Shown: positions 46,364 through 55,495, counted from the first letter of the stretch. The stretch is DNA of 61,287 nucleotides from an uncultured Selenomonadales bacterium (GCA_946407015.1 CAMJML010000020.1:1-61287), one strand, 5' to 3'. Numbers and translations: made by a program. Notes: generated by a model not told the origin, from the sequence alone.

Positions 46364-48142
46364 ATGTTTAAGTGGAATTTTCGTACCCGAATACTGGTCT
46401 CATTTTTGCTGTTGATCACGTTTGCCTTGGCCCTGCTGGGAAGCTACCTGCTCTGGTATTTCTACCAGCAAAATCTCGCCTCCCAAACAGCCCATTTAGT
46501 GACCAATGCCAAAATTACGGAGCAACTGCTGGAAGAATATATGAATGGCCCCCGTGAAAAAGCCAGTATTGATGACAAGATCAAAGAACTCAGCACTAAG
46601 ATTAAACTCCGGATCACTATCATCGATATTAACGGTGCCGTCTTAGCCGATTCCTGGGAAAATCCGGCCACTATGGAAAACCATCTGCAGCGGGAGGAAG
46701 TACAAACAGCCCTGATGGCTGAGTATGGTACAGCCGTCCGTTATAGTACCACCATCGGGCAAAATATGCTCTATGCCGCCATCCCGATAAAACGCGGCCC
46801 TGAATTGATCGGAATTGTGAGGACCGCCAGTACATTGGCCCCCGTCGAAGCCGACTTTTCCAATATTCGTTCCACTTTGCTGGTCGCCATTGTCTCCTCG
46901 GCCCTGTTAACTATTTTGCTCAGTGCCCGGCTGGCTCGCAAATACACCGCCCCAATTGAGGAAATTACCCATGCCGCCAAACAAATTGCCGACGGCGATT
47001 TGGAACGCCGTGTTCACATCCGCACTGGCGATGAATTGGAGCTCTTAGCCCATACGCTCAATCAACTGACCTCAAACCTGGACGATAAAATCAATGAGAC
47101 TTCGGCTGAAGCTAAAAAACTGTCCTTAATCTTACAGCATATGGATAATGCTGTGATCTTACTGGACCGCTATGGGCGCGTAACCACAGCCAATAGAAAA
47201 GCCAGGGAAATCTTTGATATCTCCGATAGTATGATCGGTAAACATAGTATTGAAGTCATTGGCAACAGTCTGCTCAATCAAAGCGTGCATGCCACCATTA
47301 CTTCAAAACAAACCACCATGATTGATCTGAAAACCAATATTCATGGCAGCAAGCGCGTCTTTCAGGTATTTTTCGCGCCAATTACGGTAAGTGAATCGGT
47401 CATAGGGGTGCTGAGCGTATTTCATGATATCACAACGCTTCAGGAAATTCATGAGCGTCAGATTGATTTTGTGGCGAATGCCTCTCATGAGCTGGCAACC
47501 CCGCTGACTTCCATCAAAGGATTTACCGAGACACTGCTGGATGGAGCGATGGAAGATCCTGAACTAAGCGTTAAATTTCTTTCCATCATTCACACCGAAG
47601 CCGAACGCATGCATCGTCTGATTAACGCCCTGCTGCAGCTGGCCAAACTGGACTCCCAGGAATACCGGCAGCAAATCCAGCTTGAACCCACTGCAATCGA
47701 ACCGATTTTACAGACAGTCAGCCAGGAATTAGCCCCCCATGCTCAGCGTAAAAACCAGTCCATCATCCTGGAACCCTCCAGTGCACCTGCTGCAGCACTG
47801 GCCAATTATGACTGGGTCAAACAGGTGGTGGTTAATCTGGTGGAAAATGCCATCAAGTATACGCCGGAAGCCGGTACCATCTATTTGAAGTACTGGCAGG
47901 AAGATCATCAGGTTTTTGTCCGTGTTCGCGACACCGGCATCGGGATTCCCGCAAAAGATCTGCCTTTGATTTTTGACCGTTTTTACCGGGTAGACCGGGC
48001 CCGCACCCGTACTGCCGGCGGCAGCGGCCTGGGTTTGTCACTGGTGAAATTCATTGTTGAAATGCTGGGCGGAAAAATCAGCGTGGAAAGTCAGTTAAAC
48101 GCCGGTACGACATTTACATTTAAACTTCCAGCCGCACAATAA
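46364..48142 (+). CDS. phoR: PhoR-like sensor histidine kinase
   Basis: A 592-residue membrane kinase with the full PhoR layout: membrane segment (about 10-32), outer sensor domain (about 35-160), second membrane segment (about 165-185), HAMP, PAS (about 245-350; DNAVILLDRYGRVTTANRKA), HisKA with the phospho-acceptor His in NASHELATPLTSIKG, and HATPase with GGSGLGLSLVKF. Bacillus PhoR has the same domain order. ATG 46364 is used, since GTG 46355 is too close to the ribosome site. Its likely partner, the PhoP-like regulator, is 12 kb away on the other strand. The assignment rests on layout and the Pho-regulated neighbours. Confidence 0.85.
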   Translation: MFKWNFRTRILVSFLLLITFALALLGSYLLWYFYQQNLASQTAHLVTNAKITEQLLEEYMNGPREKASIDDKIKELSTKIKLRITIIDINGAVLADSWENPATMENHLQREEVQTALMAEYGTAVRYSTTIGQNMLYAAIPIKRGPELIGIVRTASTLAPVEADFSNIRSTLLVAIVSSALLTILLSARLARKYTAPIEEITHAAKQIADGDLERRVHIRTGDELELLAHTLNQLTSNLDDKINETSAEAKKLSLILQHMDNAVILLDRYGRVTTANRKAREIFDISDSMIGKHSIEVIGNSLLNQSVHATITSKQTTMIDLKTNIHGSKRVFQVFFAPITVSESVIGVLSVFHDITTLQEIHERQIDFVANASHELATPLTSIKGFTETLLDGAMEDPELSVKFLSIIHTEAERMHRLINALLQLAKLDSQEYRQQIQLEPTAIEPILQTVSQELAPHAQRKNQSIILEPSSAPAAALANYDWVKQVVVNLVENAIKYTPEAGTIYLKYWQEDHQVFVRVRDTGIGIPAKDLPLIFDRFYRVDRARTRTAGGSGLGLSLVKFIVEMLGGKISVESQLNAGTTFTFKLPAAQ

Positions 48143-48173
48143 TTTTTTACTTCACCGAAGACAGTCATGCATA

Positions 48174-48381
48174 TAATGTATTAGAGATGTAAAATCTCAG
48201 CCAAAAAGGGGGCTATCGTTGGCGATGACTGTAAACTTGAACTCAAATTCAGCGAAATCCCGGTGCCTATCCTCCTAATCATGTAAGGAAGAATGAGGGT
48301 GAGTTTGAAAAATCTGGTACGTATAAGGCTAGTTTCAAAATGACCGAGATGCTCTATAACAATCTAAAGGGGGCCACAAAT
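48174..48381 (+). other. Promoter and about 195-nt untranslated leader of phoH
   Basis: A perfect TATAAT (48174-48179) predicts transcription from about 48186, leaving roughly 195 nt before the TTG start. The leader begins with hairpin GAGAT / ATCTC and contains further pairing potential, such as GAGG/CCTC segments around 48270-48300. The length suggests a structured regulatory RNA, but I match no known riboswitch class. No gene is seen in 48143-48381. Confidence 0.45.
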
Positions 48382-49767
48382 TTGACTAAGCACTATGTAC
48401 TCGATACAAATGTTTTGCTTCATTCCCCGCAAGCATTATATGCGTTCAGCGAACACACTGTTGTGATTCCCGAAGTCGTGCTGGAGGAGCTTGACAAATT
48501 TAAAGCTGAATCAAGCGAACGTGGTGCCAATAGCCGGCAAGTCAGCCGCATTATGGATTCATTCAGAATCACCGGCAACCTGCTGGATGGGGTTAAACTC
48601 AACGAACTTGGCGGTATCTTAAAAATAGAAGCGAATCATCTTGACATTCCAATTCCAATGCACTGGGACCGGAATAAAGCCGATAATCGCATCCTGCAAG
48701 TATGCAAGGGCCTGGCCGAAAGCGGCCAAAATACCATCTTAGTCAGCCGGGATACCAACCTGCGTGTAAAATCAACCATCCTCAATATTCAGGCTGAAGA
48801 TTTTAATAATGACAGGGTTCCTGCTATTGACAAGCAATATACCGGCCGTTTGGAAGCCTATACCACCTCAGATGTCATCAATGAGTTCCACCGTGATGAC
48901 AACAATTCTCTCAGTCCCGAATGCCTGAAAGTTTATGATACCCACTCCCATGTACTCACCACACCAGACCTGATACCTAATCAGTTCCTGCTCATCCGTT
49001 CCCTTGATAATGCACGCCATACAGCCTTAGGCCGCTTTGACGGCAAACAGGTCGTTCATCTGAAGTACCGCAGCCGCAATCCATTTGGCGTAACTCCACG
49101 GAATGTGGGACAAATCTTCATGCAGGAGTGCCTGATGATGAGTCCTGAAGAAGCACCGCTGGTAATTATCAAAGGCCCGGCCGGAACAGCCAAAACCTTT
49201 TATTCTTTAGCTGTCGGCTTATATAAAAACCTGGATTGCCGGCCACGTGAGTATCATCATATTCTCATCTGCCGTCCCAATATTCCGATGGATGAGGAAA
49301 TCGGCTTCCTGCCAGGCTCAGAAAGTGAAAAAATCAGCCCTTATATGCGGGGCATTCGTGATAATCTTTTTACTTTGATGTCGGGTCCGGCCGCAGCAGA
49401 TTCCAAAGAAGTAGCCCAAGTGGAAGACACCGTGCAAATGCTGTTTGATAAACGGATTATTCAGACCGAAGCATTGGCTTACCAACGCGGCCGCTCACTG
49501 CAAAAATACTGGATGATCCTGGATGAAATGCAAAATTCCACGCCCAAACAGGCCAAAGGCGTCATTACCCGGCCTGGTTTGGGGACCAAGATTATATTAC
49601 TGGGCGATCCGGCCCAAATAGACCATCCTTATCTGGACAGCCAAACGAACGGCTTGGTCTATTCCAGCGAAAAAATGCTGGGCAGCAGCCTTTGCTATCA
49701 GGTTACGCTAAATCATGATGAATGTGAACGTTCACCCTTGGCCGCAGAAGCCGCCATGCGGATGTAA
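48382..49767 (+). CDS. PIN-PhoH family ATPase (YlaK-like)
   Basis: A 461-residue protein with an N-terminal PIN nuclease-like domain (about 4-140; YVLDTNVLLHSP with the acidic residue, VSRDTNLRVKS) and a C-terminal PhoH ATPase domain (about 235-461; Walker A IIKGPAGTAKTFYS, Walker B YWMILDEMQN, and LGDPAQIDHPYLD). PIN-PhoH proteins are linked to RNA unwinding and cleavage; the link of the name to phosphate is historical. TTG 48382 follows AAAGGGGG at good distance; ATG 48340 has no ribosome site. It follows phoR by 239 bp with its own promoter. Confidence 0.92.
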   Translation: MTKHYVLDTNVLLHSPQALYAFSEHTVVIPEVVLEELDKFKAESSERGANSRQVSRIMDSFRITGNLLDGVKLNELGGILKIEANHLDIPIPMHWDRNKADNRILQVCKGLAESGQNTILVSRDTNLRVKSTILNIQAEDFNNDRVPAIDKQYTGRLEAYTTSDVINEFHRDDNNSLSPECLKVYDTHSHVLTTPDLIPNQFLLIRSLDNARHTALGRFDGKQVVHLKYRSRNPFGVTPRNVGQIFMQECLMMSPEEAPLVIIKGPAGTAKTFYSLAVGLYKNLDCRPREYHHILICRPNIPMDEEIGFLPGSESEKISPYMRGIRDNLFTLMSGPAAADSKEVAQVEDTVQMLFDKRIIQTEALAYQRGRSLQKYWMILDEMQNSTPKQAKGVITRPGLGTKIILLGDPAQIDHPYLDSQTNGLVYSSEKMLGSSLCYQVTLNHDECERSPLAAEAAMRM

Positions 49768-49790
49768 ACCGATTCAACCCGTCACCCATA

Positions 49791-49828
49791 GTGCCGCAGG
49801 CTTAAGCAAGCCTGCGGCACTGATTTTA
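49791..49828 (+). terminator. Terminator of phoH
   Basis: A perfect 13-bp stem, GTGCCGCAGGCTT / AAGCCTGCGGCAC with AAGC loop, followed by TGATTTT. Confidence 0.85.
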
Positions 49829-49929
49829 CCCGAAACAAAGGAATATCCCGGCCAATCGAGAATACTCATTAACATCATGACTGTAGTCAAGCCATATCAT
49901 GCTTATGAAGTCAACCAAGGAGGTTATTC

Positions 49930-50346
49930 ATGCGTGTTGCAGTAATTGATGGGCAAGGCGGCGGTATGGGCAGGGTCATCATTGAGCGGCTCAAAAAGGA
50001 ATTTCATGAAAGCATTGAGATTTTGGCGCTGGGTACCAATGCACTGGCAACGGCTGCCATGCTTAAAGCCGGAGCTAACGAAGGCGCTACCGGTGAAAAC
50101 GCCATTATCTACAATATGAATGAAGTGGATATCGTTGTGGGCTCACTGAGCATTATCGTGGCCAATTCCATGCTGGGAGAACTGACACCCAAGATGGCCG
50201 AGGCCATCAGCGTCAGTAAAGCCCGCAAATTGCTCATCCCGGTTTATCGTGGAAATATTGAAATTATTGGAATGCAAAATCAACCGCTGCCGCATTTTGT
50301 GGATATGCTGGCAGCCCAAATCAAACCTGGTGGGAGGAATAACTGA
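49930..50346 (+). CDS. DUF3842 family protein
   Basis: A 138-residue protein of a small family (DUF3842) found in anaerobic Firmicutes. It opens with a nucleotide-binding-like loop VAVIDGQGGGMGRVI (3-17) and continues as an alternating alpha/beta fold (IVVGSLSIIVANSMLGELTP), so it may bind a nucleotide; no activity is known to me. ATG 49930 follows AAGGAGGTTATTC. Its TGA overlaps the ATG of the CooT-like gene, so the two are co-translated and probably act together. Confidence 0.85.
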   Translation: MRVAVIDGQGGGMGRVIIERLKKEFHESIEILALGTNALATAAMLKAGANEGATGENAIIYNMNEVDIVVGSLSIIVANSMLGELTPKMAEAISVSKARKLLIPVYRGNIEIIGMQNQPLPHFVDMLAAQIKPGGRNN

Positions 50347-50537
50347 TGTGTGAAGCAAATGCCTATCTGCTTAATAAAGGTCAGGAAGAACTGCTGCTTG
50401 AACGTGTGGATAAGGTCATCCCGAAGGACGGAGAAATTTATCTGGAAAACATCTTCGGGCAGCGTAAAATATTAGCGGCCCGGATTAAGGAGCTTCACTT
50501 GGTTGATCACAAAATTATTATTGAAAAAATTGACTGA
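50346..50537 (+). CDS. CooT-family nickel-binding protein
   Basis: A 63-residue protein starting MCEANAYL, the signature N-terminus of the CooT family. In Rhodospirillum, CooT binds nickel through Cys2 for carbon monoxide dehydrogenase maturation. The remainder is a compact all-beta domain ([23 protein letters not shown]). It is translated with the DUF3842 gene through a TGATG overlap. No CODH gene is in the window; the [NiFe] hydrogenase 22 kb away is the only visible nickel enzyme. It ends just before a very long perfect hairpin. Confidence 0.88.
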   Translation: MCEANAYLLNKGQEELLLERVDKVIPKDGEIYLENIFGQRKILAARIKELHLVDHKIIIEKID

Positions 50538-50593
50538 CAGTCACAAACTCCCCCTGGAATTCTGCTGAGAATTCCAGGGGGAGTTTGTGACTG
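50538..50593. terminator. 26-bp perfect inverted repeat between cooT-like and narL-like genes
   Basis: Arms 50538-50563 and 50568-50593 are perfectly complementary with a GCTG loop. It sits between convergent genes and probably ends both transcripts. On the minus strand a T-run follows 5-7 nt after the stem; on the plus strand there is none adjacent. Confidence 0.75.
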
Positions 50594-50596
50594 TGG

Positions 50597-51265
50597 CTAA
50601 ATATCTTTTGGGGCCAGCAGTCCATGCTCCAAAGCATACTCAACCAGCTCATTCTTTTTATTCTTGCCCAGTTTCTGCATAATCCTGGTTTTATGGGTAT
50701 CCACTGTTTTGACACTCAAGCACAACAGTTTGCCAATCTCGCTCATTGAATAGCCGCGCACCAATAAGCGCAGGACTTCCCGTTCCCGGTAACTAAGCAG
50801 TACATAAGGATCTTGTCCGGCATCCTCCTGATGCTGCGGGCTGTTAAGCAAGGAATTCACTAACAAAAGTGCATGGTTATTATTTAAGTACATTTGGCCG
50901 CTGGCTACCGTTTTAACCGCTGCCAGCAGTTCACTATCAAAGGCACTTTTATCTAAATAGCCGCTTGCCCCGGCTTGCATGGCTTCACGGACATAATGCT
51001 CATCGGTATGCATGGTCAATATAAGAATTTTGGTCTGATAGCCCCGGCTCTTGATTTCCTTTAGTGTCTCCAATCCGCTCATGCCCGGCATGGACAAATC
51101 CAGGATTAACACATCAGCCGCATCCTGCTCCAGCAATCTCAACAGGTCCTGTCCATTGCTGGCCTCACCGACCACTTGCATCGCAGCATCACTGCCCAGC
51201 AGCAGTTTCAGCCCGGTACGCAAAATAGCGTGATCATCGGCCAGCATAATTCGAATTTTATTCAC
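50597..51265 (-). CDS. NarL/LuxR-family response regulator
   Basis: A 222-residue regulator. The receiver (about 1-120) shows ADDHAILR, the phospho-acceptor Asp in VLILDLSMPG (about 56) and a conserved Lys in LDKSAF. The C-terminal LuxR helix-turn-helix (about 155-215) reads LSYREREVLRLLVRGYSMSEIGKLLCLSVKTVDTHK (broken motif positions 157-192). GTG 51265 follows AGGAGGTC. It follows its kinase by 12 bp and is the last gene of a three-gene sensor operon. Confidence 0.94.
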   Translation of the reverse strand: MNKIRIMLADDHAILRTGLKLLLGSDAAMQVVGEASNGQDLLRLLEQDAADVLILDLSMPGMSGLETLKEIKSRGYQTKILILTMHTDEHYVREAMQAGASGYLDKSAFDSELLAAVKTVASGQMYLNNNHALLLVNSLLNSPQHQEDAGQDPYVLLSYREREVLRLLVRGYSMSEIGKLLCLSVKTVDTHKTRIMQKLGKNKKNELVEYALEHGLLAPKDI

Positions 51266-51277
51266 ATCAATGACCTC

Positions 51278-52687
51278 CTAACCCAGGGGTATTGTAATCG
51301 TAATTTTGGTTCCGCTGCCAACCGCCGCTTCGACCTGAAAAGTGCCATTCAGCAATTCTGCACGTTCCTTCATGCCATACAACCCCAGCCGGTTGGTCTG
51401 CAACGCCCGTTCCAGAACCAAGGCCGGAAAGCCGCAGCCATCATCGGCAATGGTCAGGCAAACAGCCTGCTCATCCGTCTGAATGGTCACCTCGGCTTTG
51501 CTGGCCCTGGCATGGCGGACAATATTCGTCATGCCTTCCTGTAAAATCCGGTATAAAGCCAGTGCGACCTGATCGTTCACCCTGAAATCCTGCGGGCCAT
51601 GAAAAACAATCTCAATGGCATAGCGTTCGCTCCAGCCCTTTAAGTATTTTTCCATAGCGGCTATCAACCCCAGATCGTCAAGGACAGGCGGCCGCAAATC
51701 CACGGCCATCTGCCGCAATTCACTGAGCACGCCGACAATGACATCACGGGCTGAATTCAAGAGGGAGCGCTGATGAGTATCGGTAATTTCCGACAGCAGC
51801 ACACGTAAATAAGCCAGAATCGAAGTAATCGACTGACCGGCGCCGTCATGAAGCTCCCGTGACAGCCGTTTGCGTTCATCCTCCTGGGCAGTAAACAACT
51901 TGTTGAGCAGCACCGTCCGGTTAAGCTCCTTAACCCGGAGCGCATCCACCAATTGATTGTTTTCCTCTTGCTGCTGCTTTAAGGAAACCGCCATATCATT
52001 AAAAGCGATGGCTAAATGCCCCAGTTCATCTTCGGTATTATAAACAGCCCTCACCGAATAATTGTTGTTTTTAATTTCGTCAGCCGCCCTGGCCAGCCCC
52101 CGAATCGGCTGAATAATGACCGAAGCCAGCCAGCTTGCTAAAATCATCGCGATAAAGCAAATAATCACAGTCATAAAAGAATATTCGGCCATTTTGGCAT
52201 CCAGCAAAGCCAGCATGCCCTTCCCGGACATGCCTACCCGCACATAGCCGACATTTCCATTCTCGATCGGCACCAGCACGTCATAGATGGGGCCTTCATT
52301 GCTGCTATATTTCGTAACCAGATAAGGATCAATTTGGGTTTCAGGCAAAGTCAGCGATAAGCCTTCAGGCATTCCGTCCCGCAGCGTATGAACGATCACC
52401 TTACCGGTATAGCTGGATATTAAAATATAGCGAACATCTTTATTATTCTCTTTGGCTTTGTTAATGCGCTCAAAGACGGCGTATTCATTATCCAGCAGAA
52501 TATCATTGACACTTAGCGCAGCAATATAGCTGGCCACCTCGTAGCCACGGTGTTCGACCTGCCGTTCCAGCAATTCATGAGTAGCCCCGCGCATCAGTAA
52601 AGCCATCAGCAGGCTCAAGACTAGCAAGGTGCCCACAATAATCAGGTTAATTTTGGCATAAAGGCTGAGCCGGTACCACCACCTCAT
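51278..52687 (-). CDS. NarX/LiaS-type sensor histidine kinase
   Basis: A 469-residue kinase with two membrane segments (about 12-32 and 168-190) flanking an outer domain of about 135 residues, a HAMP linker, a HisKA_3 dimer domain with the phospho-acceptor His in RLSRELHDGAGQSI, and a HATPase domain with DDGCGFP and GLYGMKERAELL. Its ATG overlaps the stop of the upstream binding-protein gene (ATGA), so the sensor and the lipoprotein are made together. The lipoprotein probably presents the ligand. Confidence 0.93.
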   Translation of the reverse strand: MRWWYRLSLYAKINLIIVGTLLVLSLLMALLMRGATHELLERQVEHRGYEVASYIAALSVNDILLDNEYAVFERINKAKENNKDVRYILISSYTGKVIVHTLRDGMPEGLSLTLPETQIDPYLVTKYSSNEGPIYDVLVPIENGNVGYVRVGMSGKGMLALLDAKMAEYSFMTVIICFIAMILASWLASVIIQPIRGLARAADEIKNNNYSVRAVYNTEDELGHLAIAFNDMAVSLKQQQEENNQLVDALRVKELNRTVLLNKLFTAQEDERKRLSRELHDGAGQSITSILAYLRVLLSEITDTHQRSLLNSARDVIVGVLSELRQMAVDLRPPVLDDLGLIAAMEKYLKGWSERYAIEIVFHGPQDFRVNDQVALALYRILQEGMTNIVRHARASKAEVTIQTDEQAVCLTIADDGCGFPALVLERALQTNRLGLYGMKERAELLNGTFQVEAAVGSGTKITITIPLG

Positions 52688-53601
52688 GTCAACCCTCCTG
52701 CCTGATCATAGATTTTCTGCAGCGGGCGATAAAGCTCAGGGTTGGGCAGTACAAAGCGGTCAATCAGCAAGCCCTTTAAAACCGGTTTCATTTCCGGGTC
52801 CTCATGCATGGTGTGAAAAATATTCCGCAAGTTCTCTTTCTGCTGGGCACTCAGATTTTTATTGATGACAACCGGTCCTGTGGGCAGAGGACCAATATAA
52901 CTGATTGTCCTGAGGTTAGCTGTAAGCTCAGGTGTCCGTACCTGCGCATAATCAAAAATCATGCTGTCCAAACTGGCCGCTTCCACCGCTTTCGTCGCAA
53001 CCGCCCAAATGGACTTATCATGACTGTAGGTATAAATATAACGGCTGAAATACTGCTCCGGCCGGATATTCTGCGGCTTTAAGAGTTCTATAATGGCCAT
53101 ATGTCCCGAATAGCTTAAAGGATCAGTAAACGCAAAGGTATGCCCTTTTAAGTCTTGAAAAGAATAAAGGTCACTGTCTTTATGGACAATAATTTGTGCT
53201 TTATACAGTGTTGTCTGTTCATGCTCCACCATGGACAACAGCTCAATCTCAGTCAGTCCCCGGTAAGCACAAAACGCTCCGGTCGACATAAAAGCCAGGT
53301 CTGCATCGCCGTTTGACATCAGCATATTCACTTCTTCATAAGTTTTACGTTGAATAAGCACGGCCGGACGCCCCATGTGCTTGGAGATGTAATCGGCAAT
53401 CTTCCGGTAATGCGCGATGGTCTCATTAGGGGAAATCACGGTTGCCAGCGCAATGCGAATGGGGCGCTGGTCGGATACGTGATACGATGAGTTTTTATCC
53501 AGAGGCCGCGGTTTGCTAAAATCAATAAAACGGTCGGTGTTGGAAGCACAGCCCGCTCCCAACAGCAAGGCCAGCAGCAACATCAGCACATAAATCCGCA
53601 A
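52684..53601 (-). CDS. PhnD-like periplasmic binding lipoprotein
   Basis: A 305-residue solute-binding protein of the phosphate/phosphite/phosphonate (PhnD) type. The signal peptide ends in a lipobox LLLGAGC (Cys18). Family motifs include PIRIALATVISPNETIAHYRKIADYIS, NGDADLAFMSTGAF, and DLKGHTFAFTDPLSYSGHM. TTG 53601 follows GGAGG by 8 bp. No permease or ATPase is adjacent; instead it is overlapped by a kinase, so it is more likely the sensing part of a three-component system than a transporter subunit. The ligand could be a phosphorus compound, but PhnD relatives bind other oxyanions as well. Confidence 0.9.
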   Translation of the reverse strand: MRIYVLMLLLALLLGAGCASNTDRFIDFSKPRPLDKNSSYHVSDQRPIRIALATVISPNETIAHYRKIADYISKHMGRPAVLIQRKTYEEVNMLMSNGDADLAFMSTGAFCAYRGLTEIELLSMVEHEQTTLYKAQIIVHKDSDLYSFQDLKGHTFAFTDPLSYSGHMAIIELLKPQNIRPEQYFSRYIYTYSHDKSIWAVATKAVEAASLDSMIFDYAQVRTPELTANLRTISYIGPLPTGPVVINKNLSAQQKENLRNIFHTMHEDPEMKPVLKGLLIDRFVLPNPELYRPLQKIYDQAGGLT

Positions 53602-53762
53602 ACAGACAACCTCCTTCCCATCGACTCACGCTGAATTTTTTTGTCTCATTTTAATATTCGCTTCATGATCACATCTACCTGCCGGCCGCCAAATTTTACG
53701 ATTTGCCTGCTTCACTCCGGGATAAACTAACTTCAGTTTAAAAGAAAGGAGGACTGGGCAAA

Positions 53763-53942
53763 TTGACCAAAGAAAAAGTATATAAATTCTGGAATGGCAA
53801 AAACATTAACGGGGATTCTGCCGTAGGCAGCCAGTATCTGATTCAGGAAGGGCCGCGCAGCAACACGACTGATATGAAATACGAAGTCGGTGTCGACACT
53901 TTTTCAGCCGATGATCTGCAAAAAGATGTCCAATACGAATAA
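53763..53942 (+). CDS. Small acidic hypothetical protein, 59 residues
   Basis: A TTG-initiated frame preceded by AAAGGAGG encodes MTKEKVYKFWNGKNINGD and continues to a final KDVQYE. It has no cysteine, signal or membrane segment, and I recognise no family. Support comes from the strong ribosome site, the isolated position between divergent genes and a terminator 10 bp after its stop. Spacing from AGGAGG to TTG is slightly long (10 bp). Confidence 0.6.
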   Translation: MTKEKVYKFWNGKNINGDSAVGSQYLIQEGPRSNTTDMKYEVGVDTFSADDLQKDVQYE

Positions 53943-53951
53943 GCCAACACC

Positions 53952-53982
53952 AAAAAACGCCGGAGCTTTTGCTCCGGCGTTT
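53952..53982. terminator. Bidirectional terminator
   Basis: A 12-bp stem, AAACGCCGGAGC / GCTCCGGCGTTT with TTTT loop, between the small gene (plus) and phoU (minus). Confidence 0.9.
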
Positions 53983-53994
53983 CGATGATCCTGT

Positions 53995-54657
53995 TTATTT
54001 TTTACGCATCCGCTGCCCGGTTACCAAATAGATGACCCATTCGGCAATGTTTGTGGCATGATCGGCCACCCGCTCCAAATAACGGGCAACGAAAATCAGC
54101 TGGGTAGCCTGACTAATCGTCCTGGGGTCCTCCATCATATAGGTTAAGAGTTCCCGGAAAATTTGCTGATAAATATCATCCACACTGTCATCCGCCTGGC
54201 ATACCTGCTCGGCCAGGGTAATATCCAGATTGATATAGGCTTCCAGCGATTCCTTCAGCATTTTTTGCGCCATATCGGCCATGCGCGGCAAATCCACCAG
54301 CGGTTTCACCAATGGTCCGCTTTCAGCTACCTTGATGGCAATCTTGGCAATATCAAACGCATGATCACCGATCCGCTCCAGGTCGGTGGTAATTTTCAAA
54401 CCGGTGCCAATGATGCGCAAATCCCGTGCCAATGGCTGTTGGCGGGCAATAAGCACCATGCATTTATCTTCAATATCCACTTCAATTGCGTCAATGATGT
54501 CATCACCGGCCATGATCTTACTGGCCAAGTCGATATTTTGTGTTGCCAGGGCTTTAACCGCTTCACCGATCGCCAGCCCCACCAGATTTCCCATTTCCGA
54601 TATATCACTGCGCAGATTTTCTAATTCATGATCATAGCTTTGTCTTGTAATGGACAA
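53995..54657 (-). CDS. phoU: Phosphate uptake regulator PhoU
   Basis: PhoU links Pst transport to PhoR signalling and restrains both when phosphate is plentiful. The 220-residue protein is two three-helix bundles with the family metal motifs: DLERIGDHAFDIAK (about 92-105) and YLERVADHATNIAEW (about 193-207). I use TTG 54657, behind AGGAGGAGAGG, giving the start MSITRQSYDHELENL; the 260-residue frame lacks a ribosome site and family similarity in its first 40 residues. It follows pstB by 37 bp. Confidence 0.95.
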   Translation of the reverse strand: MSITRQSYDHELENLRSDISEMGNLVGLAIGEAVKALATQNIDLASKIMAGDDIIDAIEVDIEDKCMVLIARQQPLARDLRIIGTGLKITTDLERIGDHAFDIAKIAIKVAESGPLVKPLVDLPRMADMAQKMLKESLEAYINLDITLAEQVCQADDSVDDIYQQIFRELLTYMMEDPRTISQATQLIFVARYLERVADHATNIAEWVIYLVTGQRMRKK

Positions 54658-54694
54658 ATACCTCTCCTCCTGTCGCCTTATCATTCTGGACTGG

Positions 54695-55450
54695 TTAACC
54701 AAAGCGGCCGGTGATATAATCCTCGGTACGCTTATCTTGCGGTCTGGTGAAAATGGCATCGGTTTTATCATGCTCAATCAGTTCACCATTCAGAAAAAAT
54801 GCCGTATAATCCGACACACGCGCCGCCTGCTGCATGTTGTGCGTGACCATCACGATGGTATAGTTTTGTTTTAACTCGGTGACCAGTTCCTCGATTTTCA
54901 TTGTGGAAATCGGGTCAAGAGCCGAGCAAGGCTCATCCATCAGCAGTACTTCGGGTTCAACCGCCAGTAGTCTGGCAATACAAAGCCGCTGCTGCTGGCC
55001 TCCGGACATGCCCATGGCCGAGGTATGCAGCCGGTCCTTGACTTCTTCCCAAAGAGCCGCTCCCCGTAAACTTTTTTCAACAATTTCATCCAGGCGTTTT
55101 TTATTATTCAGGCCATGGATTCTGGGTCCGTAGGCAATATTATCATAGACCGACATGGGAAAAGGATTGGGGCGCTGAAATACCATGCCGACCCGTTTCC
55201 TGAGCATGACGACATCCGTGTCCGGATGATAAATATTGATGTGATCCAAGAGTACTTCCCCTTCAATCCGGACTCCGTCCACCAAATCATTCATGCGATT
55301 CAATGTTTTGATAAAAGTTGACTTGCCGCAGCCGGAAGGTCCGATCAAAGCTAATACACTATTTTTCACGACCTGAATCGATATTTTTTTTAACGCTAAG
55401 GCGTCACCATAATATAGCTTAAGTTTATTGGCTTGAATTTTATATTCCAT
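54695..55450 (-). CDS. pstB: Phosphate ABC transporter ATPase PstB
   Basis: The ATPase of the phosphate importer, 251 residues. Walker A is GPSGCGKST (about 37-45), the ABC signature MSGGQQQRL (about 149-157), Walker [13 protein letters not shown], and the H-loop MVTHNMQQA. Family hallmarks LNRMNDLV and [15 protein letters not shown] are present. It is encoded with phoU and separated by about 13 kb from pstS and pstC-pstA. A three-repeat Pho box precedes it, so the separated pieces should be induced together. Confidence 0.97.
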   Translation of the reverse strand: MEYKIQANKLKLYYGDALALKKISIQVVKNSVLALIGPSGCGKSTFIKTLNRMNDLVDGVRIEGEVLLDHINIYHPDTDVVMLRKRVGMVFQRPNPFPMSVYDNIAYGPRIHGLNNKKRLDEIVEKSLRGAALWEEVKDRLHTSAMGMSGGQQQRLCIARLLAVEPEVLLMDEPCSALDPISTMKIEELVTELKQNYTIVMVTHNMQQAARVSDYTAFFLNGELIEHDKTDAIFTRPQDKRTEDYITGRFG

Positions 55451-55495
55451 CGTATATCCTCCCTGTTGCGATCAGAAATAACACTTCTATAGGGC

